The notes under the pieces are model-generated. The model did no database searches, was not told the DNA's origin, and worked only from the letters and a program-made list of their open reading frames with translations. Of a DNA stretch of 64,000 nucleotides, positions 28,221 to 37,968 are shown piece after piece (within the stretch, counting starts at the first letter, position 1; each line of letters opens with the position of its first letter). Made by a program: the position numbers and the translations under genes. The stretch comes from JAPOXR01 sp965116115 (GTDB taxonomy: Bacteria > Pseudomonadota > Alphaproteobacteria > Rhodobacterales > Rhodobacteraceae): NCBI GenBank assembly GCA_965116115.1, contig OZ220486.1, positions 310,001 to 374,000 of the forward strand, read 5' to 3'.

Positions 28221-28889
28221 TCACGTACCGGCGTGCCGATTGGGCAAATATAAAGTCAGCCGGTCCAGATTGCCTGAGCGCTGTTGCAGCAGGGAACGTA
28301 TCACCCTGCGTTCAACGCTGAGGATGCTGGTATCTTTCGATGCGATGTTGACAATCCGGTTCTTGCCGCGGCGGTGAAGAACATACCATTCCACGCGCGT
28401 AGTTCTGTCGCCGATCGTGGCGTCCGAATACACGACAAAATGGTTTTCCCTGCGTTCATCTGAACCGACGATCTTGAATTCCGCTCCGACGAAACCCGGA
28501 AAATACTGCAGGTATTTTTGGGCGAGATAGCTCGTGAAAGCGTTCTGAAATTCCAGCCGCTGATTCTCACTGGCCCGTCTCCACGCTGTCCCAAGCACCG
28601 TTTGCGATATGGCCTCAATGTCGAGATGTTCATCAAGGATTCTGAACAGACCGTTGCTCAGTCCGTCCGGCCCGGCTGACACGCTGTCAGCCGCATCGGC
28701 GTGATTCTCGAGAAACTCTGTGATGCTTTCGCTGAATTCCTCAACGGCGCGCACTGCCGCACTTTCCGAAGCAAAGGCCTGCGTTGGCTCCCCGACAGCC
28801 ATGAAGGCCGCGCTGAACATTCCCGCCGCATAAACAATGCAGGTCTTGAAAGACCTATGCGGATCAAGTCGGCGCCGCAATGCGATCAT
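28221..28889 (-). CDS. MlaC/Ttg2D family phospholipid-binding protein
   Basis: A periplasmic lipid carrier of the Mla pathway type, moving phospholipids between outer and inner membrane. With the ATG at 28889 it has an N-terminal signal segment (HRSFKTCIVYAAGMFSAAFM to AFA). The MlaC fold pattern follows: LDEHLDIEAISQTVLGTAWR, LEFQNAFTSYLAQKYLQYF, and the Arg/Val-rich WYVLHRRGKNRIVNIASKDTS. The frame is open further up to 28964, so the start is uncertain. No mlaD, mlaE or mlaF is adjacent, which is unusual but not rare. Confidence 0.85.
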   Translation of the reverse strand: MIALRRRLDPHRSFKTCIVYAAGMFSAAFMAVGEPTQAFASESAAVRAVEEFSESITEFLENHADAADSVSAGPDGLSNGLFRILDEHLDIEAISQTVLGTAWRRASENQRLEFQNAFTSYLAQKYLQYFPGFVGAEFKIVGSDERRENHFVVYSDATIGDRTTRVEWYVLHRRGKNRIVNIASKDTSILSVERRVIRSLLQQRSGNLDRLTLYLPNRHAGT

Positions 28890-28964
28890 GATGTCCCACG
28901 CTGCCGGAAGGCGCAAAATTTCAGCTTCATGTTCTCTCCCTGCGGCAACAGTCCAGTCAGGCAT

Positions 28965-29289
28965 TCCATGAACGAAGAATAAGCCTGACCATGCGGGCCG
29001 TCAACTACCGCGCGGACTCAGTTTCTCTTTGCCGGCGGGCCCGCGCGCCGCTCCGCCCTGACCCGCCGGAAGACATCAGGCCGAGGCGGAATCAACTTGT
29101 TCTGCGCGTCCGGTTATGACACGGCAGAGTCTGGATCATTTCCGGGCAGGCAAAGCCAGCCTGAAGCCGCCGTTTCCAACAAGAGGGCCGCTGAATCAAG
29201 CGTGGATTTGAACCGCGCAGTCGCTGCGCTTCACAGAGTTGCGCATCAACTGTATGAAATCGCCGGCAGGCCTTAAGAAAGATTCGGTG
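28965..29289. other. Intergenic region
   Basis: About 325 bases between the divergent mlaC-like and ridA-like genes. No RNA gene or clear promoter identified. Confidence 0.35.
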
Positions 29290-29757
29290 ATGGCGCACGA
29301 TATCGAAAACCGTCTGGCGGAGCTAGGGGTTGAACTGCCCGGTCCGCCGGCGCCGGCGGCCAATTATCTGCCGTGCCGGATTGTCGGCGGCTTGGTCTAC
29401 ATTTCAGGTCAGCTTCCTTTCGATTCCCGCGGCGGTCTGACTGTCGGCAGGCTTGGAGAGAATCTGAACGCCGAAGAAGGCAAGGCGGCTGCCTGTCTGT
29501 GCGCGAAAAACCTCCTTGCTCAGCTGCGGGCCGCGGTCAACGGTGACTGGAACCGTGTCGGGTGCGCAGTCAAGCTGGCCGGAATGGTTAATTCCAAAAC
29601 AGACTTCACTGATCAGCCGACGGTTATCAACGGCGCTTCCGAGTTTCTGATCGCGGCGATGGGCGAAGCGGGTCGCCATGCCCGAACGGCGGTCGGCGTC
29701 AGTTCGCTTCCGCTGGGAGCGGCTGTGGAGGTTGACGGAATATTCAGTCTCCGCTGA
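29290..29757 (+). CDS. RidA/YjgF family protein
   Basis: About 155 residues from the ATG at 29290. It has the longer RidA-like form with VGGLVYISGQLPFDSRGG, then LCAKNLLAQLRAAV and VKLAGMVNSKTDFTDQP. RidA family members hydrolyse reactive enamine/imine intermediates of amino-acid metabolism. The typical active-site Arg of true RidA (near residue 105) is replaced in this subfamily by the HARTAVGVSSLPLGAAVEVDG context, so its exact substrate is uncertain. The following FemAB-like gene begins 65 bp downstream in the same direction. Confidence 0.85.
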   Translation: MAHDIENRLAELGVELPGPPAPAANYLPCRIVGGLVYISGQLPFDSRGGLTVGRLGENLNAEEGKAAACLCAKNLLAQLRAAVNGDWNRVGCAVKLAGMVNSKTDFTDQPTVINGASEFLIAAMGEAGRHARTAVGVSSLPLGAAVEVDGIFSLR

Positions 29758-29822
29758 ACGGATTTCCGCGAATTCAGGTGTCTTTGAGGATATCCGCGAT
29801 GAGTCGTTTCCGGATGAAATAA

Positions 29823-31025
29823 TTGAACGGCGCTGAGTCCATATGGGAAGTCGCCGTGCTCGGTGGAATCTCCGCGGTCGCGGAGCGCGAATGGGATGCC
29901 TGCGCCTGCCCGGAAGCGGCGGGCGGGCGGGCGCGCGACCCTTTTTCAACCCACCGGTTTCTTGCGGCGCTGGAAAATTCCGGATCCGCGACAAAGACGA
30001 CCGGATGGTCTCCGCTGCATCTGACGGCGAAAATGGACAATGAAATCGTCGCGGTGATGCCGTTGTACGCGAAATCCCACAGCCGGGGCGAGTACGTATT
30101 TGATTACGGCTGGGCTTCGGCTCTTGAGAGAGCCGGGGGCTGCTATTACCCCAAACTGCAGGCATCCATTCCTTTCACGCCGGTGACGGGGCGGCGTTTT
30201 CTGACCCGGAAGGGATACGAATCCGAAGGGACGGATGCGCTGGTTTCGGCTGCGAAGCAGCTGGCCGCTGACAACGGACTTTCGTCTCTGCACGTGACTT
30301 TCTGCAGTGAAGATGAGGCGAGAGCCGGAGCAGATGCGGGCTTTCTCCGCAGAATCGGCGAGCAGTTTCACTGGCTCAACAAGGGATACGGCAGGTTTGA
30401 TGATTTCCTGTCGGAACTCTCCTCAAGAAAGCGCAGTAACATCAAAAAAGAACGCCGGCGGGCGATGGAATTCGGCGGGAGAATCCTGCTTCTGAACGGC
30501 GAAGATATCAAGCCGCGGCATTGGGATGCGTTTTGGACTTTCTATCAGGATACGGGATCCAGAAAATGGGGCGCGCCGTATCTGACGCGCCGGTTCTTCG
30601 ACATCATTCACGACACGATGCGCGACGATATCCTTCTGATTCTGTGCGAGCGGGACGGAAGGCACATTGCCGGCGCGTTGAATTTCATCGGGCAAGACAC
30701 GTTGTTCGGCCGTTACTGGGGATGCATTGAGCAGCATTCCTGCCTTCATTTTGAAGTCTGTTATTACCAGGCGATCGAGTTCGCCATCAGCGCTGGTCTG
30801 AGACGGGTCGAAGCGGGCGCCCAAGGCAGCCACAAGATTGCCCGCGGCTATATGCCGGCGGCCATCCACTCGCTGCATTGGGTCGCCAACCCCGCGTTCA
30901 GGCAGGCGGTCAGCGAATTTCTGCGGGAAGAACAGATCTGCGTTCGGCGTGAGATCGAAATTTTGACTGAGGCCGGGCCGTTCAAGAAACAGAAGGATGC
31001 CAGATATGAGGGTCAAACAGTCTGA
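29823..31025 (+). CDS. FemAB-like acetyltransferase (DUF482, GNAT fold)
   Basis: A 400-residue cytoplasmic protein. The start is TTG at 29823; a stop lies just upstream in frame, so the start is constrained. It shows WDACACPEA, PFSTHRFLAALENSGSA, LPLYAKSHSRGEYVFDYGWA, YYPKLQASIPFTPVTGRRF, then NIKKERRRAMEFG and FGRYWGCIEQHSCLHFEVCYY, with GAQGSHKIARGYMP near the end. These are diagnostic of the DUF482/FemAB_like family. The biochemical function is not established for the family. It overlaps the next gene by about 20 bases, suggesting translational coupling. Confidence 0.88.
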   Translation: MNGAESIWEVAVLGGISAVAEREWDACACPEAAGGRARDPFSTHRFLAALENSGSATKTTGWSPLHLTAKMDNEIVAVMPLYAKSHSRGEYVFDYGWASALERAGGCYYPKLQASIPFTPVTGRRFLTRKGYESEGTDALVSAAKQLAADNGLSSLHVTFCSEDEARAGADAGFLRRIGEQFHWLNKGYGRFDDFLSELSSRKRSNIKKERRRAMEFGGRILLLNGEDIKPRHWDAFWTFYQDTGSRKWGAPYLTRRFFDIIHDTMRDDILLILCERDGRHIAGALNFIGQDTLFGRYWGCIEQHSCLHFEVCYYQAIEFAISAGLRRVEAGAQGSHKIARGYMPAAIHSLHWVANPAFRQAVSEFLREEQICVRREIEILTEAGPFKKQKDARYEGQTV

Positions 31026-31296
31026 GTCGGAGCTGGAACCCGCTCTGAGCGAACTGCGGGCGCAGGGGTGGACAGCAGACGCGGAGCGGAAGACCATCAG
31101 CAGATCATTCAAATTCAGGGATTTTTCTGAAGCGTTCGGCTGGATGGCGCAGGCGGCGTTGGCGGCGGAAAAACTCAATCACCACCCGGACTGGTTCAAC
31201 AGCTACAACCGGGTTGACGTCTGTCTGACGACTCACAGCGCCGGAGGGATCACCGATCTCGACATCCGTCTTGCGCGGAAGATGAACAAGATTTGA
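31006..31296 (+). CDS. phhB: 4a-hydroxytetrahydrobiopterin dehydratase (PCD/DCoH)
   Basis: About 96 residues from the ATG at 31006 (an ATG at 30997 is also in frame). Contains the family core FKFRDFSEAFGWMAQAAL, EKLNHHPDWFNSYNRVDV and LTTHSAGGITDLDIRLA, with the catalytic His pair in NHHPDW. It dehydrates 4a-carbinolamine pterin made by aromatic hydroxylases. The start overlaps the end of the FemAB-like gene. No hydroxylase gene is seen in this window. Confidence 0.95.
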   Translation: MRVKQSESELEPALSELRAQGWTADAERKTISRSFKFRDFSEAFGWMAQAALAAEKLNHHPDWFNSYNRVDVCLTTHSAGGITDLDIRLARKMNKI

Positions 31297-31354
31297 CCTC
31301 CGCGGCCGCCGAAGAGGCGTTGTTTCCCGCTGTTCCGACTGTCGTCATGCGGAA

Positions 31355-31378
31355 CCGCGGGGAATTGCTCCCCCGCGG
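31355..31378. terminator. Hairpin between convergent genes
   Basis: CCGCGGGG (31355-31362) pairs with CCCCGCGG (31371-31378) over an 8-base loop, between the ends of the converging phhB and peroxiredoxin genes. There is no T-run, so a bidirectional transcription stop is only likely. Confidence 0.5.
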
Positions 31379-31409
31379 CTTCCACCTGCACGCCGGAAAC
31401 GGCCGCCGC

Positions 31410-31904
31410 TCAGCCGGAAATCTGGCTGAGCAGTTCGTCCCCGGAAGTGATGCCGCAGACACCGGGCGAATCTTCTTTGTTCAACGCCTTGACGATGCCG
31501 TCGACGACATGCATCGAATAACGCGCCGACCTGGAATGGAGCCCTGCGGGCGGAGCGCTGAAATCCATTCCAACCGCTTTTGTGAACTCTGCCGACGCAT
31601 CTCCCAGAACCGAGATTCCAGCTTTGTCTGCGCCGGTCGATTTTTCCCATTCTTTCAGCACGAAAGGATCGTTGACGGACAGGCAAATGATTCCATCGAC
31701 GCCTTTTGCGCGGAGCGCGTCCGCGTTTTTCACAAAACCCGGCATATGCTGATCTGAACAGGTCGGCGTGAAAGCGCCGGGCACGGCGAACAGCGCGACA
31801 TTGCGGCCCTTCAGCAGGTCAGCCAGTTGGACGGTCTCGGGACCCTCGGCACCCAGCCGGCAAAGCGAGGCGTTCGGCAGCCTGTCTCCCAATGAAATTG
31901 TCAC
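31410..31904 (-). CDS. Peroxiredoxin, Prx5-type
   Basis: A 164-residue thiol peroxidase. The peroxidatic Cys is in VPGAFTPTCSDQHMPGF (Cys near residue 49), with the preceding Thr. SVNDPFVLKEW and LGDASAEFTKAVGMDFSAPP complete the Prx5 signature. A second Cys in DSPGVCGIT near the C-terminus may act as resolving Cys. It reduces hydroperoxides in the cytoplasm. The start is GTG at 31904 with a strong GGAGGAG site. The gene is divergent from the ferredoxin reductase gene, with a short shared upstream region. Confidence 0.93.
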   Translation of the reverse strand: MTISLGDRLPNASLCRLGAEGPETVQLADLLKGRNVALFAVPGAFTPTCSDQHMPGFVKNADALRAKGVDGIICLSVNDPFVLKEWEKSTGADKAGISVLGDASAEFTKAVGMDFSAPPAGLHSRSARYSMHVVDGIVKALNKEDSPGVCGITSGDELLSQISG

Positions 31905-31993
31905 GGTGTTTCTCCTCCGTCATTTGACCGAAACTCTCCATGCTTTATATCTTCCGGAAGTTTTCTGGAACAGGGCGAACGGAGGGGCTGGCG

Positions 31994-33208
31994 ATGGCCC
32001 GAATTGTTGTGGTCGGCGGAGGTCAGGCGGGTTACTCAGCGGCGGCTGGACTCCGTTCTCTGGGCTTCGACGGCGAAGTCACACTCATCTGCGGCGAAAA
32101 CGAACTGCCCTATCAGCGCCCGCCGCTCAGCAAAAAGTATCTGCTCGGCGAACTCGACCGTGAACGTCTCTTTCTGCGCCAAGATTCGTTCTATTCGGAG
32201 AACGGCATCAGTCTCCGTACGGGCGAATGGTGCAGAAAAATCGATCTGGACCGGAAGAGGCTGCATCTGGAAAACGACGAAATCCCTTTTGACACGCTTG
32301 TGCTTGCAACCGGTTCCGTGCCGAGGCGGCTGCCGCCGGAGACAGGCGGGGACCTTTCCGGCGTCCATGCGGTCCGTGACATCGCTGATATAGACCGGAT
32401 TTCTTCTGAACTGGGCCGCTGCGGACAGGCGGTGGTGATCGGCGGCGGTTATATCGGCCTCGAAGCGGCGGCGTCGCTGACCGCCAAGGGTTTGAAAGTC
32501 ACAGTTGTGGAAATGGCGGCGCGGATTCTGCAGCGCGTCGCTGCGAAGGAGACATCCGAACATCTCCGCGATCTGCACCGCGGACATGGAACCGCCGTGA
32601 TGGAAAACACGGCCCTGGAGAGCTTGGTCGACGACGGCAAGGGGCGCGTGTCGGCGGCAAAGCTCGCCGACGGACGCGTGCTGGAGGCTGATCTGGTCAT
32701 CGTGGGAATCGGCGTCCGGCCTGCTGCAGGTCTCGCGGAGCGGGCGGGACTGGAGCTCGAAAACGGCATCAAGGCGAACGGCTGTTGCCGCACGTCTTCG
32801 GAGTCGGTCTTCGCGGCCGGCGATTGTGCGTCGTTTCCATGGAAAGGCGGCCGAATCCGGCTTGAAAGCGTGCAGAATGCGATTGATCAGGCCGAATGCG
32901 CCGCAGCGAATGCGCTGGGGGCTGCGCGGGAATATGCACCTGTGCCTTGGTTCTGGTCTGACCAGTATGACACGAGATTACAGATAGCCGGACTGGGCGC
33001 CGGTTACGACAGGATCGTGCGCCGCCCCGGCGGCGATCCTTCTGCGGTGAGCCACTGGTACTTTCAGGGTGATGAACTGTTGGCGGTGGACGCGGTGAAC
33101 GATGCCCGCAGCTATATGGTCGGCAAGCGGTTGCTGGAAACAGGCAAGCCGGTTGATGCCGCTGCGCTCGCCGATACAGGCGCAGATATCAAAGCCCTGC
33201 TGCGCTGA
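31994..33208 (+). CDS. FAD-dependent ferredoxin/rubredoxin reductase
   Basis: About 404 residues from the ATG at 31994. The N-terminal FAD-binding fold has VVVGGGQAGYSAAAGLR and the family block LPYQRPPLSKKYL. The NAD(P)-binding fold has AVVIGGGYIGLEAAASL. SVFAAGDCASFP is the second FAD contact, and VPWFWSDQYDTRLQIAG lies in the C-terminal domain. These are hallmarks of ferredoxin reductases that feed electrons from NADH to oxygenases or P450 systems. No partner ferredoxin or oxygenase is adjacent, so the pathway is unknown. Confidence 0.93.
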   Translation: MARIVVVGGGQAGYSAAAGLRSLGFDGEVTLICGENELPYQRPPLSKKYLLGELDRERLFLRQDSFYSENGISLRTGEWCRKIDLDRKRLHLENDEIPFDTLVLATGSVPRRLPPETGGDLSGVHAVRDIADIDRISSELGRCGQAVVIGGGYIGLEAAASLTAKGLKVTVVEMAARILQRVAAKETSEHLRDLHRGHGTAVMENTALESLVDDGKGRVSAAKLADGRVLEADLVIVGIGVRPAAGLAERAGLELENGIKANGCCRTSSESVFAAGDCASFPWKGGRIRLESVQNAIDQAECAAANALGAAREYAPVPWFWSDQYDTRLQIAGLGAGYDRIVRRPGGDPSAVSHWYFQGDELLAVDAVNDARSYMVGKRLLETGKPVDAAALADTGADIKALLR

Positions 33209-33296
33209 CATCCTGACGCGCCGATGTTCCGCCGGAAGCAGAGTTCAGCGGGTTTGCGCCCGGCCGACGGGTTCTGGATCGGCGCGGCATGACCGC

Positions 33297-33887
33297 ATGC
33301 GGATAATTGGCGGAAAATTCAGGGGCAGGACACTGGCCCCGGTTCCTAAAGGCCGCCGGGCGCCGCAGCTGCGCCCGACATCCGCCCGCGCACGGACGGT
33401 GATGTTTGACCTTTTGATCCATGGGGCCGGAGGAGATCTTGTCGCCGGCGCCCGGGTGCTTGATCTCTTCGCCGGAACCGGTGCGCTCGGTCTGGAGGCG
33501 CTGTCGCGGGGAGCGGCTGCCGCCGTGTTCGTCGACAACCGGCATGCGGCCCGACAGGTGATTCGCCGGAATATCCTCAGCGTCGGAGCGGAAGCGGATA
33601 CGTCTGTTATGAACCGTGACGCGGGCCGTCTGGGAGTCAATGCCGGTCGGGCATTCTCGCTGGTGTTTCTGGACCCGCCTTATGGCTCAGGCCTTGCTGA
33701 AATAGCATTGCGGTCCGCGGTTGCGGGCGGCTGGATCAAACAAGGCGGCGTTGTTGTCGCTGAAACTCCGTCGTCGCCGCCGATTCCGGATTTTCTGAGT
33801 TTGTTTGCTGAGCGTCAGGCCGGCTTGGCATGGATCGGGGTTTTTGAGGTGTCAGCCGAAATCGCCGCGGAAATTCAGCCCTCATGA
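33297..33887 (+). CDS. rsmD: 16S rRNA (guanine(966)-N(2))-methyltransferase RsmD
   Basis: About 196 residues from the ATG at 33297. Starts MRIIGGKFRGRTL as in RsmD. The SAM-binding motif is LDLFAGTGALGLEALSRGA and the catalytic motif is LDPPYG (motif IV). It methylates G966 of 16S rRNA. Complete; 89 bp after the reductase gene in the same direction. Confidence 0.95.
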   Translation: MRIIGGKFRGRTLAPVPKGRRAPQLRPTSARARTVMFDLLIHGAGGDLVAGARVLDLFAGTGALGLEALSRGAAAAVFVDNRHAARQVIRRNILSVGAEADTSVMNRDAGRLGVNAGRAFSLVFLDPPYGSGLAEIALRSAVAGGWIKQGGVVVAETPSSPPIPDFLSLFAERQAGLAWIGVFEVSAEIAAEIQPS

Positions 33888-34295
33888 CTCATGCCCTCCG
33901 CTGTCAGCGCAGAACGGCCGCAAGGCGGCCGAGCCGAACAACTGATCCGGCTGCTCAACCGCGGCCAGCGGCTGGATCCCGCCGGATTCCTGCCCTTCTC
34001 ACGGCCGGCGGCATCCGGAAACGCCTTTGCCGGGCGCTTGCCGCATCTGCCGCAGCTTGATTCTGACAGAGAGCCGCCGGCTGGACCCGGTGATGCATTT
34101 CACAGTTGTACGGGCGTCATGATTTACGGCTTTCAAGGAACGAAGATTTTCCTGTTTTGACCAGAATTCACGCTGATTCCGGCCTGAACGGGCGATCACA
34201 ACATCGAAGTTGATGACTCTTCGTTCCCCGGATACTGCGATTCTTCTCACATATTCGGCGTGTTACGGGTTTTCTGGCAGGCACGGAACAGGGCG
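33888..34295. other. Intergenic region after rsmD
   Basis: About 400 bases without a supported gene; the short open frames here match no known family. Confidence 0.35.
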
Positions 34296-34485
34296 GTTGC
34301 TCCGGGCGATTCGCCACTGTGATCGTCTTGACGGGCGCCGGAGCGGCGCCGCGGGCAAGGCGGGCAGGAGGACAAATGAACATTGACAGAACCATGCCGG
34401 CTGATTGAACGCGGCGGCGGACCGAACCGCTTTTTCCCGGCGGAGCAGCCGGCCCCGGAGCGGCCGCGGCGGATGAGCGGCAGGC
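34296..34485 (+). pseudogene. Decayed IS5 5' half
   Basis: From about 34296 the sequence follows the terminus and start of the intact IS5-type element (GGCGATTCGCCACTGTGATC, then CAAATGAACATTGACAGAAC), but a stop comes after 12 codons and indels follow. It is oriented plus. Confidence 0.65.
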
Positions 34486-34725
34486 CCGCCGCTTTTGAGA
34501 TTCCCGGTTTTCCGGCGGCGGTCCGGCGGAGCTGATGAGGTTCAGGGCGCAGCGGAGATACCGTTCCGAGGCGGCTTTCCGGGCAAGCTGTCAGGGGCAG
34601 GCGCCGGTCCGCGGCGGGCCTGTCAGCAGCCTCGCCGCATCTTTCGTCAGAGAATTGACGCGGCGGCATGCGCCCGCCGGCAGCGGCGGAAACGCGACAT
34701 TTCCGGATGAAACTGTTTCCGCCCC

Positions 34726-34754
34726 TTGCGCCGTGCGCCGGGGCAGGGTAGGCT
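34726..34754 (+). promoter_or_regulatory. Probable promoter of the autotransporter gene
   Basis: TTGCGC at 34726-34731 and TAGGCT at 34749-34754 with a 17-base spacer, about 38 bp before the start codon. Confidence 0.45.
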
Positions 34755-34792
34755 GCGGGCTCATAACTCTTACATCGGAAAGGAAGTGAAAG

Positions 34793-37700
34793 ATGACGGC
34801 ATCAGTCGGATTAATGCTGAAACGCGCATCGGCGGAAGCCTGCGCCCTCAATGACTCCGGGGGGGGGGGGGCGTCTCATGCGCCCGGCTGTCCGCCGCCG
34901 GACTGGTTCTCGCCTTACTGACGGCGCTTCCGGCCGCCCCGCCGCTCGGCGCGCAGACCGCGGACGACAAATGCGTGCCAACCGTTGCCGGGGGCGCGAC
35001 CGCGTTCGACTACTCCGGGCCCCTCACCTACAGCGGCGCTTACACGGCTGCGCCGGGTCAGACAAGCAGCGGCTCCAAATACGCGATTCATTGCAACAAC
35101 ATTAATAATTCAAGCGGCGTGAAGCTGACCCTCGGCGGGACGATCGGAACGGAAGCCGCGCCTGTCAGCGGCACCGGAATCGGAATTTCCACCGCCGCCG
35201 CCGCGGCTGGCAGCGCTGTGACGATCATCAACAACGGCGAGATTCACGCGGACGCGACCAGATCGGCTGACGGACGCGGCATCAACGTCTGGGTCAAAAA
35301 CACGGCGAGCACGGACGGCATCACGGTCAGCAACAACGGCAGCATCGTCTCGGAAGGCACTGGAATCAACCTGAGCCAGGATGGGAAAGGCCCCGTCACG
35401 GTCGACACGGCGGAAGGCAGCGAGATCGAGGTGAAACCTCTCGGCGGCGGGCTCGCGAGCGGTGTGAACACAAGAAGAGGCATCAGTATCGTAGTCGGAG
35501 GAAGCAACTCGGACGAAATCACGGGGGCCGTCAAAGTCGACCACAAGGGCGGCATTTCGGTGACCGGGCCGACAAACCGCAGCGGGGCCGGGATTTATGT
35601 GCAGAGCTACGGCGTCGGCCCTGTCACGGTCACGACGGGAAGCGGCAGCGAAATCACTTCGGAGCGTAACGCGGGCATCGAGATCAATGCCGAAAACGAA
35701 GGAGCCGCGAACACGGGAACGGTGACGGTGACCCACGGGGGGAGGATAATCGCCGGTGAGGCGGGCATGTGGCTCACGCACGAAGGAGCGGGCGACATCG
35801 TCGTCGAGACGAAGGCCGGCAGTTCGATAGTCACGGGGCGGACCGTCGCGACGGGTTCGGCAGAGAGAACGGGCCTGTACGCGATTGTGGAGAGCACGGG
35901 CACGGGCGATGTCAGGATCACCCACGGCGGGCGGATTTCCTCGGCCACCACTGCGGTCGCCGCTTGGAACAACGGAACCGGCGGCGTCACGGTCACGTCG
36001 GCGGCGGGCAGTTCGATAGCCGCGGCGAGACACGGCATATACGCGGAAGCGTCAAGCGCGACAGGCAAAGGCGATGTCAGGATCACCCACGGCGGACGAA
36101 TAACCGCGGGCGGCGACGGAATCGGCGCTGTTAACAGAGGAACCGGCGGCGTCGCGGTCATGACGGGGACAGGCGGCATGATCACGGCGGAGAGTTACGG
36201 CATCAGCGCGGGCATATTGAACGCCGCGAGCGGAAGCGGCGTCGCGGTCACCCACGGAGGCACGGTCGATTCGCAGGACGCGGGCATCCTTGCTTACATC
36301 CGGGGCGTGACGATAAGGAAGCAGGGTTCCGAGTCGCTGAGAGACGCGGAAGCCGCCGGGATGATCAAAGTCACGGTCGGGGAGGGCGGCGTGATCACTT
36401 CCGCCAAGGACGGTGTCGATGTCTGGCACAACGGTTCCGGCGGGTTCGATGTCGCCGTCCTCGGCAAGGTGACGGGTGGCGTGAATGACGCCGACGGCAG
36501 CGGGGGGCATGCCGGCGTGCGTGTCAGGCAGCTGGCTGACATCGCCGCGAAGGCCGCGGGCGGCATGATCGTCGTCGGTCCCGGGGGTTATGCGGGTTCG
36601 GGGGCCGGCGTTTCCGGCGTTGCCGTCAAGGTCGATTCCTATTCGGGTCCTGTGAAAGTGGTTCTGCAAGAGGACGGGGAAGGTTTCACGGGCCATATCG
36701 AAGGCAGGATACTCAATCCGGGGAAGGACGGCCGTTCGACGCTGACCTTCCATACCCGCGCGGGCGAGGCCGGCGCGCTGACGGCGCTGACGCCCGGCAC
36801 GGGCACCGTCAAGCGGCGGGGAGCGGTGAAGGGCGTGTACACTCCTGTCCACCGGTCCCGGCTGGAGACGATCACCGGCGGCTATCAGTTCAAGGACATC
36901 GGCGAGGCGGAGCGGATCTACAGCCCGCGGGCGCGTCTGTACGAGGCTCTGCCTTCGGCGCTGCTGGGTCTGACCGCCGGTTCCGGGAGCGGGACCGTGA
37001 CGCGCGGCGGCTCCGGCGGCTGGGCGAAGGTATTCATGAGCGACGGCGACCGCACAGCGGGGAGTTCGACGACCGGCGCGGGCCGGCACGGGCACGCCCT
37101 CGGCTGGGGCATGAAGCGGCAGGGTCTGGAGATCGGCTATGATTTCCCGGCTGACGAGGCTCTGCGCATCGGTTTCAGCGCCGGGCAGCGCTCGGTGAAA
37201 GCGGCGGTCGCGCACGGCGGGGACATCAAGGCGAAGGCGACCGGCGGGGCGCTGACGCTGGGCTGGCGTCCTCCGGACGGCGGTTTCCATGTCGACGGGC
37301 ATCTGTCGTATTCGCGTCTGCACGGCATCGAACTCAGCCCCATGGGCGGGATGGTGATCAAAGCGGCCGGCGGCAGCGGCGTGTCGGTCGGCGTTTCCGC
37401 CGGCACGGAGACGGAATTCCAAGGGATGAAAGTGACGCCGCGGGCCGGGCTTGAATGGTCTTCGGTGAAGACCGGCGGTTTCACGGAGCCGGCGGCGTTC
37501 GAAGGGGCCGGGGAAGTGTCGGAAATCACCGCTCAGGGCCTGAAAGGGACGCTGGGGGCGAGGATCGACATGGAAGCCGGAGAGAGCGGGACGTTCTGGG
37601 TCTCGGCGGACGCGGAGCACGATTTGAAGGACGAAACCAGCGTCACGGTTCCCGGGGCGGTCCTCAAGGCGGAGATGAAGCCGACCTGGGGCCGGCTCGG

Positions 37701-37821
37701 GTTCGGCGGGGAGTTCAGGCTGAGCGACATGATGACGGTGTCGGGCCGCGCCTTCTACGCCATGGCCGGCGGCGGCAACAAGGATCTCGGCGGCTCTCTG
37801 GCCCTGAACGTGAGTTTCTGA
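34793..37821 (+). CDS. Phase-variable autotransporter (type Va), currently out of frame
   Basis: The ATG at 34793 has a strong GGAAAGGAAG ribosome site and begins MTASVGLMLKRASAEACALN. A run of 13 G (34859-34871) then breaks the frame. In the frame that continues to 37821 the leader reads RLSAAGLVLALLTALPAAPP with cleavage near LGA-QT, so 11 or 14 G would make one protein of about 1010 residues. The passenger (to about residue 660 of the downstream frame) is built of beta-helix repeats with THGGRI and GTGGV. The last 280 residues are a beta-barrel ending LALNVSF. With 13 G no signal peptide can be joined to the passenger. Confidence 0.85.
34859..34871 (+). repeat. G13 homopolymer in the autotransporter leader
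   Basis: Thirteen consecutive G between start codon and signal peptide. The ON frame needs the count to be 2 modulo 3 (11 or 14). The alternative ATG at 34851 would need 12 or 15. Such tracts change length by slipped-strand mispairing. Confidence 0.9.
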
Positions 37822-37839
37822 ACCGGGAAACGGACAGTT

Positions 37840-37865
37840 CCGGGGGCGGCGGGAGCCGCCCCCGG
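37840..37865 (+). terminator. Strong hairpin after the autotransporter
   Basis: CCGGGGGCGGC pairs with GCCGCCCCCGG over a GGGA loop, an 11-bp perfect stem 18 bp after the stop codon. It lacks a T-run. Confidence 0.6.
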
Positions 37866-37867
37866 GC

Positions 37868-37968
37868 CGGCTGCTCAAGGAGCTTGAGGAACGCGGTCCG
37901 GAGGCGGTGATCCCTCCGCTTCAGGATCGGCGGCGGATCCGGGACCGCGGCCGCGGCACGTATAGCGG
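37868..37968 (+). pseudogene. IS5 transposase C-terminal remnant
   Basis: Reads LLKELEERGPEAVIPP and RRRIRDRGRGTYSG. This matches LLKELEERGTEAVIPPKKNR and RRQIRDYDRDMYRW in the intact IS5-type transposase. It has the same orientation as the 5' remnant at 34296. Confidence 0.8.

Noticed and set aside
35900..36300. Regular repeats suggesting a CRISPR array
   Set aside because: The repetition is of beta-helix codons (THGGRI units) in an open frame, with variable spacing and no conserved direct repeat; no cas genes are present.
36052..37878. Long antisense open frame (608 codons) opposite the autotransporter
   Set aside because: It is the complement of a GC-rich repetitive coding region; its composition is Arg/Ala/His-rich without family motifs, and the plus-strand frame has clear passenger and barrel features.
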